Of a stretch of 64,000 nt of DNA, positions 56,591-64,000 are shown piece after piece. Position numbers and translations under genes: made by a program. This stretch comes from Deltaproteobacteria bacterium (GTDB taxonomy: Bacteria > Desulfobacterota > Desulfarculia > JACQYL01), in assembly GCA_016208165.1 (NCBI GenBank), contig JACQYL010000025.1:22501-86500 (forward strand). Direction: 5' to 3'. Positions within the stretch are counted from its first letter, which is position 1; each line of letters begins with the position of its first letter. Below the pieces are notes generated by a model. It worked only from the letters and a program-made list of their open reading frames with translations. It was not told the DNA's origin and made no database searches.

Positions 56591-57838
56591 TTATGCAATA
56601 CGTTCGATCTGAGCGCCGAGGGAAGAGAATTTGGCTTCCAGCGCCTCGTAGCCGCGATCCAGATGATAGACGCGATCCACCACCGTTTCTCCCTCCGCAA
56701 CGAGACCGGCCAGCACCAAGGATGCGCTGGCTCTCAAATCCGTGGCCATGACCGGCGCGCCTCCCAAGGAAGGCATGCCCCGGACTACGGCGTTTCTTCC
56801 CACCACCTGAACGTCGGCTCCCATGCGTTTCAATTCGCTCACGTGCATGAACCGGTTTTCGAACACGTTTTCCGTAATTACGCTCAGGCCGTCCGAGACC
56901 GCCATAAGCGCCATAAATTGGGCCTGCATATCGGTTGGAAAACCCGGATGAGGCGCCGTGGTCACATCAACGCCCCGCACTCTTCGCTCTCCCCTGACCC
57001 GGAAGCCGTTGGGTTCCTCATTGACGCGGACTCCCGCTGCCGTCAATTTCTCGGTGAGGGCCGTCAAATGGTCCATCCGGCCGCCGCGGATCAATATGTC
57101 CCCTCCCGTGATGGCGGCGGCGACCATGTAGGTCCCCGTCTCGATTCGGTCCGGGATAACGGTATGGGTGGCGGCGTGCAAGCGATCCACGCCTTGCACG
57201 GTAATCGTGGACGTTCCCTGGCCGTGGATGCGAGCCCCCATTTTGCTCAAGGCGTCTGCCAGATCCACGATTTCAGGTTCCCGGGCCGCGTTTCGGAGGA
57301 CGGTTACTCCCTTTGCCAGAGTCGCGGCCATGAGCAGGTTTTCCGTGCCGGTTACCGAGGGGATGTCCATATCGATCTCGGCGCCGTTCAGGCGGGAAGC
57401 CCTGGCCACCACATAACCATGGTCGAGTTCAATGGCTGCTCCCATCTTTTCCAGCCCGGCGAGATGCACATCGATGGGGCGAGCTCCTATGGCGCAACCC
57501 CCGGGCAGAGACACCTTGGCCCGGCCGAAGCGAGCCAGAAGCGGTCCCAGTACGAGGACCGATGCCCGCATGGTCTTTACCAGGTCGTAAGGGGCTTCCC
57601 ATCTATCCATTTGCGCCGCGTCCACCACAAGCCCATCGGAGTTCTCGAATCGGACTCCCAATCTCGTGAGCAGGGCCTGGATCGTAGCAATATCCCTCAG
57701 TCCGGGCATGCCCAGCAAGCGGTTCGGCCCTTCCGTCAGAATCGTCGCCGCAAGAATGGGCAGGGCCGCGTTCTTGGCCCCGCTTACAGCGACTTCACCC
57801 GAAAGCCGTTTTCCGCCAACGATCCTGATTTTGTCCAT
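56591..57838 (-). CDS. murA: UDP-N-acetylglucosamine 1-carboxyvinyltransferase
   Basis: 415 residues. MurA transfers enolpyruvate from PEP to UDP-GlcNAc, the first committed step of peptidoglycan synthesis. The catalytic Cys is at position 115 in [16 protein letters not shown], the same numbering as in E. coli, so the enzyme should be fosfomycin-sensitive. The N-terminus [25 protein letters not shown] and the later [17 protein letters not shown] are typical. It follows prmC by three bases in the prfA-prmC-murA operon. Confidence 0.97.
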   Translation of the reverse strand: MDKIRIVGGKRLSGEVAVSGAKNAALPILAATILTEGPNRLLGMPGLRDIATIQALLTRLGVRFENSDGLVVDAAQMDRWEAPYDLVKTMRASVLVLGPLLARFGRAKVSLPGGCAIGARPIDVHLAGLEKMGAAIELDHGYVVARASRLNGAEIDMDIPSVTGTENLLMAATLAKGVTVLRNAAREPEIVDLADALSKMGARIHGQGTSTITVQGVDRLHAATHTVIPDRIETGTYMVAAAITGGDILIRGGRMDHLTALTEKLTAAGVRVNEEPNGFRVRGERRVRGVDVTTAPHPGFPTDMQAQFMALMAVSDGLSVITENVFENRFMHVSELKRMGADVQVVGRNAVVRGMPSLGGAPVMATDLRASASLVLAGLVAEGETVVDRVYHLDRGYEALEAKFSSLGAQIERIA

Positions 57839-57841
57839 CTT

Positions 57842-58717
57842 CTACCCTCTCTGAACTCGAAGCAGCCTCGGCCGATCAGAATAGTCGTCCAACACGCTCA
57901 CGTCAACATACGTTTCCATCTGCTCGGCGATCTTCAAAACGCGTTCCTTTTGGGTGCATCCGATTTCGAGTAAGAGCCACCCCCTGGGCTTCAGGTATGA
58001 CGGAGCTTCCTTCAGAATGCGATGGAGCACGGCCAGGCCTCCCCGATCCGCCATCAGCGCCTCTCTCGGTTCGAAGTCTTTGATTTCACGCGGAAGATCC
58101 GCATATTCCTCGGGGGAAACATAGGGAGGGTTGGACACGATGAGGTCAAACACGGGCTCGGTCTTAAAGGGCTGGAACAGATCGGCCGCCAGGAACTGGA
58201 TGCGTCCTCCGAACCCGAGCGATTCGGCGTTCCTGCGGGCGGTGAAGACCGCTTCAACCGAGCGATCCGTTGCGATCCGTATGTCTGAGTCGAGTTCCTT
58301 GGCCAGGGCCACGATGACAGCGCCGGAGCCGGTCCCCAGCTCCAATACGGAGGATGGACGAGCGTCCCGAAAAAGCCGCAGCGACTCCTCGACCATCAGT
58401 TCCGTCTCCGGTCTCGGTATCAGAACATGAGGGTTCACCTGGAAGCTTAGGGACCAGAATTCCTGACGACCGGTGATATACTGGGTGGGTTCGCCGGCCA
58501 GCCTTCTCTTGATCAACCGGCGGAAATGCGCGCGCTCGTCCGGATTCAACGGCTTGTCAAAGTTGATGTAGAGCGAGATGCGATCCACGCCCAGCGCATG
58601 GGCCAGCAGGACTTCCGCCGTGGCCCTCGGCTGAGTGACCTGTTTGCTCTTCAGATGAGCGATCGTCCAGTTGAGGACGTCCCGGATCGTCCAAACTCGT
58701 TCCGTGGCGGCTCTCAA
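57842..58717 (-). CDS. prmC: Peptide chain release factor N5-glutamine methyltransferase
   Basis: 291 residues. The N-terminal helical domain precedes a class-I SAM methyltransferase: [18 protein letters not shown] binds SAM, and NPPY at residues 196-199 is the glutamine-methylation signature. PrmC methylates the Gln of the GGQ motif in release factors. The gene overlaps the prfA end by four bases, matching this function. Confidence 0.96.
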   Translation of the reverse strand: MRAATERVWTIRDVLNWTIAHLKSKQVTQPRATAEVLLAHALGVDRISLYINFDKPLNPDERAHFRRLIKRRLAGEPTQYITGRQEFWSLSFQVNPHVLIPRPETELMVEESLRLFRDARPSSVLELGTGSGAVIVALAKELDSDIRIATDRSVEAVFTARRNAESLGFGGRIQFLAADLFQPFKTEPVFDLIVSNPPYVSPEEYADLPREIKDFEPREALMADRGGLAVLHRILKEAPSYLKPRGWLLLEIGCTQKERVLKIAEQMETYVDVSVLDDYSDRPRLLRVQRG

Positions 58718-59787
58718 GACTCATCCGGTCGGTGAATTTCAACCTGATGGTTGGCAAAGAGGGGCTCGATGACGGGATCGAGGTCTCCTTCGAGCACTTG
58801 CTCGAGTTTGTACAACGTCAACCCGATTCGATGGTCCGTGACTCGTCCCTGGGGGAAGTTATAGGTGCGAATGCGCTCGCTCCGCTCTCCGGTGCCTACC
58901 TGATTCTTCCGGTCTTTCGAGATCTGGTCCTGCTGCTCCTGAGCCTTTATATCCAGGAGCCTTGCGCGGAGAACCTTGAGGGCCTTGGCCTTGTTCTTGT
59001 GCTGCGATTTTTCGTCCTGGCACGTTACCACGATCCCGGTGGGCAAGTGGGTCACCCGGACCGCGGAGTCGGTGGTGTTCACGCTCTGGCCTCCATGCCC
59101 CGTGGAACGATACACGTCGATCCGAAGTTCATCGGGATCGATCTGGATTTCCACCTCTTCGGCTTCGGGAAGGACCGCCACAGTGACGGTGGACGTGTGG
59201 ATCCGTCCCTGGGCCTCGGTCACCGGAACCCGCTGAACTCGATGCACACCGCTCTCGAACTTAAGCCGGCTGTAGGCTCCCCTTCCTTCGATCAGCGCTA
59301 TGATTTCCTTGAAGCCCCCGACTCCGGTGGCGTGCCGGCTCAGCACCTCGGTCTTCCATCGGCGCAATTCGGCGTATCGGGTGTACATGCGAAACAGGCT
59401 TGCCGCAAAAAGGGCGGCCTCATCGCCGCCCGTTCCGGCCCGTATCTCGAGAACGATGTTTTTCTCGTCGTTGGGGTCTTTGGGCGTTATGAGGGTGCGG
59501 AGCTGTTCTTCTAGTTCCTGCACCTCCCCTCGAAGTTCCTGAATCTCTTCCCGGGCCAGTTGGCGGAGGTCCTCATCCGCATCCGAAAGCAATTCCTGGT
59601 TTTTTCGAATTTCTTCGTGTACGCGCTTGTAGTTTCCGTAGGTCGTCACCACCGGCGCAATCGCGGCGTGCTCCTTGGCGTATTTCTGATAGGTTTCCCT
59701 GTCCCGCAGTACTTCCGGATCGCTGAGCTTTTTTTCCAGTTCAGCATGTTGAAGAACGATTTTTTCCAGCTGTTCGAATGCTTCCAT
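58714..59787 (-). CDS. prfA: Peptide chain release factor 1
   Basis: 357 residues. The GGQ at residues 232-234 ([13 protein letters not shown]) triggers peptide release at the ribosomal P site, and PVT at 188-190 ([14 protein letters not shown]) is the RF1-type codon-recognition motif for [21 protein letters not shown] is also typical of the family. It is co-transcribed with prmC, which modifies it. Confidence 0.97.
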   Translation of the reverse strand: MEAFEQLEKIVLQHAELEKKLSDPEVLRDRETYQKYAKEHAAIAPVVTTYGNYKRVHEEIRKNQELLSDADEDLRQLAREEIQELRGEVQELEEQLRTLITPKDPNDEKNIVLEIRAGTGGDEAALFAASLFRMYTRYAELRRWKTEVLSRHATGVGGFKEIIALIEGRGAYSRLKFESGVHRVQRVPVTEAQGRIHTSTVTVAVLPEAEEVEIQIDPDELRIDVYRSTGHGGQSVNTTDSAVRVTHLPTGIVVTCQDEKSQHKNKAKALKVLRARLLDIKAQEQQDQISKDRKNQVGTGERSERIRTYNFPQGRVTDHRIGLTLYKLEQVLEGDLDPVIEPLFANHQVEIHRPDES

Positions 59788-59830
59788 ATGGGATCTTGCG
59801 ACCTGCTTTAGAGGACGTGTTGCTAGGAAT

Positions 59831-59968
59831 CTACACGATGGCGGACGAGAGCCCTTTTTTTCCGGCTTCCATGGAGAGGACGCGCCTCAGGGCCACCAGG
59901 GCCACTTCCAATTGATCATCCGATGGCGGAAGGGTGGTGAGTTTCTGGAGCCACAAACCGGGCGCCAT
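59831..59968 (-). pseudogene. Detached C-terminus of the DUF1385 protein
   Basis: In a different minus-strand frame from the DUF1385 open frame, the segment [17 protein letters not shown] then [17 protein letters not shown] is the conserved end of DUF1385/YqhQ proteins. From the Met at 59968 it is 45 codons to a TAG at 59831. The conserved AGxSYE stretch that should link it to the rest is missing, so a deletion of a length not divisible by three has broken the gene here. Confidence 0.75.
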
Positions 59969-60728
59969 GATCAGTCTGACCCAGGAGCATGAGCAGTATT
60001 TTTACACCGATGAGCCACACATTGCGGAGGCTGCCTTCACCCTGCGAAAAGACGGACAGCACTGGGAACACTACGGAGAACAGCACTATGCTGATCAGGA
60101 GAACCAGAAGAAGAAACGAAGTTCCGCACCGCGGATGCAGGGTCGGGTATTTGCGGGCGTTTTCCAGAATCAGTTCATCTCCGTTTTCATAGGCATAGAT
60201 CGCTTTGTGTTCGGCCCCGTGATACTGGAAAATCCTGCGAATGTCTTTGAGCATGGAAATGCCCTTAACGTAAGCCAAAAACAACGCCAGCTTGATTGCC
60301 CCGTCCACCAGGTGGAAAGCCACCGAATTCACGCCGTACCGGAGCCAGGAGGTTTTGCCCGCCCAATAGGACAGGAGGTGGGGAAGCGCTACGAACAGGG
60401 CCAGGCCCAAGGCGACGGCCAAAACCAACGTTCCCGCCAAGGCCCAGTTCCCCGCCGTCTTCTTTCGATCCGGGTATTCATCGTCCATGGCCATTTCGGC
60501 GGAGAAGTTCAACGCCTTGAGGCCGTGAGCCATGGATTCCACCAGCACAATGGTTCCCCGCACCAGCGGCCACTTCAGGAAGGGAAACCGGTCTCCCACC
60601 AAGCTCAGGGCGTCTTCCCTGGCGGTGATTTCCCCGTTGGCGCGTCGAACGGCGATGGCCAGAGACGTGGGTGCGCGCATCATCACGCCCTCGATTACAG
60701 CCTGTCCGCCTACGTTGAATTTTGCCAT
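59916..60728 (-). CDS. DUF1385 membrane protein, C-terminally frameshifted
   Basis: 270-codon frame. The N-terminus [28 protein letters not shown] and the middle [39 protein letters not shown] are textbook DUF1385 (YqhQ-like). The final 25 residues (about [16 protein letters not shown]) are out of family; the true end is found in another frame at 59831-59968. Four membrane helices remain. The family sits beside prfA/rpmE in many bacteria, but its function is unknown. If the deletion is real, the protein has lost its conserved C-terminus and may be inactive. The start lies four bases after rpmE. Confidence 0.85.
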   Translation of the reverse strand: MAKFNVGGQAVIEGVMMRAPTSLAIAVRRANGEITAREDALSLVGDRFPFLKWPLVRGTIVLVESMAHGLKALNFSAEMAMDDEYPDRKKTAGNWALAGTLVLAVALGLALFVALPHLLSYWAGKTSWLRYGVNSVAFHLVDGAIKLALFLAYVKGISMLKDIRRIFQYHGAEHKAIYAYENGDELILENARKYPTLHPRCGTSFLLLVLLISIVLFSVVFPVLSVFSQGEGSLRNVWLIGVKILLMLLGQTDHGARFVAPETHHPSAIG

Positions 60729-60732
60729 CTTC

Positions 60733-60960
60733 TTACGCGTTTTTGGACGGGGGAATAGCCTGGAAGTCTTTGTATTTCTTAAGGAAACGTTCGACCCGGC
60801 CTTCCGAGTCCACCAGCTTCTGCTTTCCTGTGAAGAAAGGATGGCATTTGGAGCACACTTCCACCCGGATCTCTTTCTGAGTGGAACCTACCTCAAGCTC
60901 GTTGCCGCAGGCGCAACGCACCTTGGTGCGGTGGTAATCGGGATGAATATCTTTTTTCAT
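60733..60960 (-). CDS. rpmE: 50S ribosomal protein L31 (zinc form)
   Basis: 75 residues. It has the zinc ligands Cys16, Cys18, Cys36 and Cys39 and the family motif [21 protein letters not shown]. The Cys-plus form binds zinc and, in many bacteria, is replaced by a zinc-free paralogue under zinc limitation; no paralogue is in the window. A gaggagaattt ribosome site precedes the ATG. Confidence 0.96.
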   Translation of the reverse strand: MKKDIHPDYHRTKVRCACGNELEVGSTQKEIRVEVCSKCHPFFTGKQKLVDSEGRVERFLKKYKDFQAIPPSKNA

Positions 60961-61081
60961 ACAAATTCTCCTCTGTATGCGAAGATCCTTCGCGTGAACT
61001 ATACGCCTATGCAGGCTAAATTTTTATTATAACCTATTTATTCCTTATTGCAAGCCGGAGAATGGGCTATTCGGTGGAAAG

Positions 61082-62335
61082 TTATCGATTCATGGAGTTC
61101 AGGAATTCCTGATTGTTCTTGGTGCCGTCGAATTTCTCAAGGAGAAACTCCATGCTGTCGACAGAGGTGAGAGGTGAGAGTAGTTTGCGGAGTATCCATA
61201 CCCGGTTCAGCACTTCGGGCGCCAACAGGAGTTCCTCTTTGCGCGTTCCCGAACGGTTGATGTCGATGGCGGGGAAAATACGCTTGTCCGCCAACTTGCG
61301 GTCCAGATGGATCTCCATGTTGCCCGTACCCTTGAACTCCTCAAAAATGACCTCATCCATGCGGCTTCCAGTATCGATCAAAGCCGTAGCGATGATGGTG
61401 AGACTGCCTCCCTCTTCTATGTTTCTGGCGGCGCCGAAGAAGCGTTTGGGACGGTGCAGCGCGTTGGAGTCCACACCGCCGGAAAGAATCTTACCGCTGG
61501 GGGGCACCACCGTGTTGTACGCCCTGGCCAGGCGGGTGATGCTATCCAGAAGGATGACCACGTCCCTCTGGTGTTCCACCAGGCGTTTGGCTTTCTCTAT
61601 GACCATTTCCGCCACCTGCACGTGGCGCTGGGCCGGCTCGTCGAAGGTCGAGCTGATCACTTCGGCCTTGACGGAACGTTGCATGTCCGTCACTTCCTCG
61701 GGACGTTCATCGATAAGCAGAACGATCAAAACCACTTCAGGGTGATTCGTCGAGATGGCATTCGCAATGGCCTGGAGCAGCATGGTCTTACCGGTTCTCG
61801 GGGGGGCGACGATGAGTCCTCTCTGACCCTGGCCGATGGGAGTCAACAGATCCATAATACGCAGAGAGTAGTTCTTGGGACGGTCCACAATCTCCAGATT
61901 CAGTTTCTTTTGAGGATACAAAGGGATCAAGTTGTCGAACAGGATCTTATCCCGAGCCACTTCCGGATCCTCATAATTGACGAACTCGACCTTGAGCAAT
62001 GCAAAGTACCGCTCGTTGTCCTTTGGAGGGCGAATTTGGCCGGACACGGTGTCGCCCGTACGAAGATTGAATCGCCGGATCTGGGATGGAGAAACGTAGA
62101 TATCGTCCGGACCCGGAATATAGTTGTAGTCCGGAGCCCTCAGGAACCCGAATCCATCCGGTAGGGTTTCGAGTACCCCTTCACCGTAAATCAGGCCGTT
62201 CTTCTCGGTCTGCGCCTGAAGAAGGGCGAAAATCAATTCCTGTTTACGCATACCGCTCGCGCCTTCCACACCGTGCTGCTTGGCCAGGGCGGTAAGTTCA
62301 TTTATACCTTTTACTTTCAATTCAACTAGATTCAT
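61082..62335 (-). CDS. rho: Transcription termination factor Rho
   Basis: 417 residues. The RNA-binding N-terminal domain includes [33 protein letters not shown]; Walker A is PPRTGKT at about 178-184, Walker B is in [18 protein letters not shown], and [20 protein letters not shown] is the Q-loop/R-loop region. Rho is an RNA-driven hexameric helicase that ends untranslated transcripts. The ATG at 62335 is preceded by aggagatggg; that site overlaps the alternative ATG at 62350, so the later start is preferred. Confidence 0.97.
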   Translation of the reverse strand: MNLVELKVKGINELTALAKQHGVEGASGMRKQELIFALLQAQTEKNGLIYGEGVLETLPDGFGFLRAPDYNYIPGPDDIYVSPSQIRRFNLRTGDTVSGQIRPPKDNERYFALLKVEFVNYEDPEVARDKILFDNLIPLYPQKKLNLEIVDRPKNYSLRIMDLLTPIGQGQRGLIVAPPRTGKTMLLQAIANAISTNHPEVVLIVLLIDERPEEVTDMQRSVKAEVISSTFDEPAQRHVQVAEMVIEKAKRLVEHQRDVVILLDSITRLARAYNTVVPPSGKILSGGVDSNALHRPKRFFGAARNIEEGGSLTIIATALIDTGSRMDEVIFEEFKGTGNMEIHLDRKLADKRIFPAIDINRSGTRKEELLLAPEVLNRVWILRKLLSPLTSVDSMEFLLEKFDGTKNNQEFLNSMNR

Positions 62336-62751
62336 CCCATCTCCTGACAAATGAATCTATTTCGGCTGTCGAGCGCGGTGTATACGCGAACCGAAATAAA
62401 AAAATATTAAAATAGTGAGGCGGTTACTTACATTGGAAACAAATTCAATGAGGATTACGCGCAGGTTCTAGGGTTATTCGGGATGTTCGCTTATTACGCA
62501 CACTGATTTTTCGGAGGGAAGAAACACCATTATGATAATCCTCCCTGCTAGAATGTCAAGCGTTTTCGGCAACATTCCGATTCCAAATCGAATTAGCCTA
62601 ATCTGAACAAAAGGGACGTCCCATGATCCCCCCCCAGCCGGTTCGCGCGGATGACCAACAGAGCTCGCAACCGGGGCCACTGTCCGTCATTCGTTTGCCA
62701 CAGCGAAATTCCCGACATGCCGTGGCCCCTTGTTTTCCGAGCCCCCACCTC
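62336..62751. other. Intergenic region and rho leader
   Basis: About 416 bases. It holds a candidate promoter for rho at 62532-62559 and a leader of about 190 bases, A+T-rich near 62390-62415. No conserved structure recognised beyond this. Confidence 0.5.
62532..62559 (-). promoter_or_regulatory. Candidate promoter of rho
   Basis: A perfect -35 TTGACA (complement at 62554-62559) and TATCAT (complement at 62532-62537) are separated by 16 bases. Transcription would start near 62525, leaving a leader of about 190 bases before the rho ATG. Long leaders allow rho autoregulation in other bacteria. Confidence 0.6.
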
Positions 62752-63714
62752 CTACTCGCTCTCGTCCAAACGAGCCAGCAGGGACAATACAGCCTCCATG
62801 TCTTCGGCAAGGGGCGCTTCAACGCATACCGATCCCCCCAGTTGGGGATGAACCCATTGAAGCTTCGAGGCGTGCAACATCTGGCGACGAACCTGTCCGC
62901 CGCTCCGGCGAATGCTTTCTTCGATGTCTTTCTTGCCTCCGTAGACCGGATCCCCGAGCACCGGATGGCCGATGGCAGCCATGTGCACCCGAATCTGATG
63001 CGTACGACCCGTCTCGATACGCACTTCCAGCAACGAAGCTGCGAGCGACTCGTACCGGCGCAAGCACTTGTAATACGTAAGCGCACGCCTCCCCGAACGG
63101 CTCACGACGCTCATCTTCTTTCGGTCCACGGGGTGTCGCCCCACCGGCAGATCGATCTTTCCCTCCGGTTCAGTTACTCTTCCCTTGACGATCGCCAGGT
63201 AGGTCTTATGGATTTCCCCGTCTTTGAAAAGTCTGGAAAGCTCACGGTGCGAACGGTCATTCTTGGCCACCAGGAGAGCGCCGGAAGTGTCCTTGTCCAG
63301 TCGATGAACAATGCCGGGTCGCAGTACTCCACCTATGCCGGATAGACCTTTCACATGATAGAGCAATGCACTGACAAGCGTATCGTCCACATGACCCGGC
63401 GCCGGATGAACCACCAGACCCGAAGGTTTATTCAGCACCAAAAAGTCTTCGTTTTCCGTCAAAACGTCTATGGGGATATTTCTCGGAAGAACTTCTTGGG
63501 GAGCGGGTTCGGGAAGCTCGGTATGGACTTGATCTCCCGACCTGGGTCGAAAACTGCTCCTGACCCGCACACCATTAACAGAAACCCGGCCTTCGCCGAT
63601 CAGTTTTTGGACGCGAGCGCGAGATAGGTCCGGCAGCTTTCCGGCAAGAAGCACGTCGAGCCGTTCGCCTTCATCGGCGGGACCAATCTCCAGATGATAG
63701 ACCCGTTCTCCCAA
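62752..63714 (-). CDS. rluD: Large-subunit rRNA pseudouridine synthase (RluD-like)
   Basis: 320 residues. An S4 RNA-binding domain (about 15-75, RLDVLLAGKLPDLSRARVQKLIGEGRVSVNG) precedes the catalytic domain with HRLDKDTSGALLVAKND, containing the catalytic Asp, and RTHQIRVHMAAIGHPVLGDPVYGG. RluD-type enzymes modify helix 69 of 23S rRNA. The frame begins at a TTG (63714); no ATG lies upstream in frame, so this start is uncertain. It follows the CarD-like gene by 67 bases. Confidence 0.93.
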   Translation of the reverse strand: MGERVYHLEIGPADEGERLDVLLAGKLPDLSRARVQKLIGEGRVSVNGVRVRSSFRPRSGDQVHTELPEPAPQEVLPRNIPIDVLTENEDFLVLNKPSGLVVHPAPGHVDDTLVSALLYHVKGLSGIGGVLRPGIVHRLDKDTSGALLVAKNDRSHRELSRLFKDGEIHKTYLAIVKGRVTEPEGKIDLPVGRHPVDRKKMSVVSRSGRRALTYYKCLRRYESLAASLLEVRIETGRTHQIRVHMAAIGHPVLGDPVYGGKKDIEESIRRSGGQVRRQMLHASKLQWVHPQLGGSVCVEAPLAEDMEAVLSLLARLDESE

Positions 63715-63781
63715 TCGAATGCGGTAATAATCGATTCCTCCGCTTCCTGACGCAGAACCGTCACAACACGGGAAGCGGGGA

Positions 63782-64000
63782 TCAACTCTTAAAAATCTGG
63801 TTCAACTGCTTTTCGATCTGATTCTCTTCCATCTCAGTGGCCAGCGCAATTTCCTTCACGAGCAGATTGCGAGCCGTGTCGAGCATCTTCCGCTCTCCAA
63901 ACGAAAGATCCTTGTCCGATTTCAGAATGCTGAGGTCTCGCAACACTTCAGCCACTTCGAAGAGCGATCCCGTCTTGATCTTCTCCATATATTCCCGATA
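63782..64000 (-). CDS. CarD-family transcriptional regulator, C-terminal part (runs off right edge)
   Basis: At least 72 codons, open at the right edge. The sequence YREYMEKIKTGSLFEVAEVL is the CarD helical-domain opening, then LSFGERKMLDTARNLLVKEIALA is its conserved end. CarD proteins stabilise open promoter complexes by binding RNA polymerase and DNA. The N-terminal RNA-polymerase-interacting domain lies beyond position 64000. The ATG at 63988 is internal to the domain, not the true start. Confidence 0.88.
   Translation of the reverse strand, partial: YREYMEKIKTGSLFEVAEVLRDLSILKSDKDLSFGERKMLDTARNLLVKEIALATEMEENQIEKQLNQIFKS

Noticed and set aside
56663-57973. 436-codon plus-strand open frame opposite murA
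   Set aside because: Antisense of a definite murA; sequence is His/Gly-rich and unlike any family.
62474-62680. Short minus-strand frame across the rho promoter as a leader peptide
   Set aside because: It begins upstream of the likely transcription start and contains the promoter elements themselves; only its last 18 codons could be transcribed, with no proper ribosome site in the transcript.

Overview
The window looks like chromosome from an anaerobic, Gram-negative bacterium of the former deltaproteobacteria (Desulfobacterota-like). This is an inference from gene content. It carries the rho-rpmE-DUF1385-prfA-prmC-murA order, an inner-membrane PpiD chaperone, a periplasmic alpha-2-macroglobulin, a DUF362 protein with two 4Fe-4S clusters, an SH3/coiled-coil exported protein, and an IscU paired with a cysteine-desulfurase homologue that has lost its PLP lysine. 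Base composition is moderately G+C-rich, except for one A+T-richer gene near 47-50.6 kb.

Layout. 1-6.1 kb: the start of dnaJ (leaving the left edge) and ppiD on the minus strand, then glgA overlapping a soluble multi-GAF histidine kinase. 6.5-8.3 kb: a DUF362 ferredoxin-like protein and a membrane-anchored coiled-coil protein. 8.7-13.8 kb: a FakA-like DAK2 protein, a DegV (FakB-like) fatty-acid-binding protein, and cobU-cobT-cobS for the late steps of cobalamin synthesis. 13.9-20.2 kb: exported and membrane proteins, an M18 aminopeptidase, an EEP-family phosphoesterase, and small Cys-rich or hypothetical proteins. 20.3-32.2 kb, all minus strand: vanW-like, an exported AMMECR1-like gene, a 1737-residue alpha-2-macroglobulin, a cytochrome c/CopD/cytochrome b5 fusion, pdxA and uvrA.

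32.4-38.9 kb: an accessory region with a Zn-ribbon protein, a 26-codon membrane microprotein, a lipoprotein, a glycoside-hydrolase-like secreted protein, a membrane/FMN-reductase/SCP2 fusion and a DUF2141 protein. 39.2-41.7 kb: an iscU / lysine-less nifS / DUF364 operon closed by a terminator. 41.7-46.6 kb: nitroreductase, nitrilase-family hydrolase, a CoA-transferase, and a DUF3047 exported protein, separated by copies of a composite hairpin repeat. 47.0-50.6 kb: a solitary 1216-residue SIR2 protein with a long C-terminal region, a likely anti-phage gene acquired by transfer. 50.9-53.6 kb: two exported hypotheticals and a second DUF362 protein. 54-64 kb, all minus strand: comEC, murA, prmC, prfA, a DUF1385 gene broken by a small deletion, rpmE, rho, a pseudouridine synthase, and the C-terminal part of a CarD-family regulator at the right edge.

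The two best leads are the iscU operon, whose desulfurase homologue cannot form the usual PLP aldimine and may instead be an assembly scaffold using free sulfide, and the SIR2 defence protein. Two multi-domain fusions and the vanW/AMMECR1/alpha-2-macroglobulin envelope operon are further leads.
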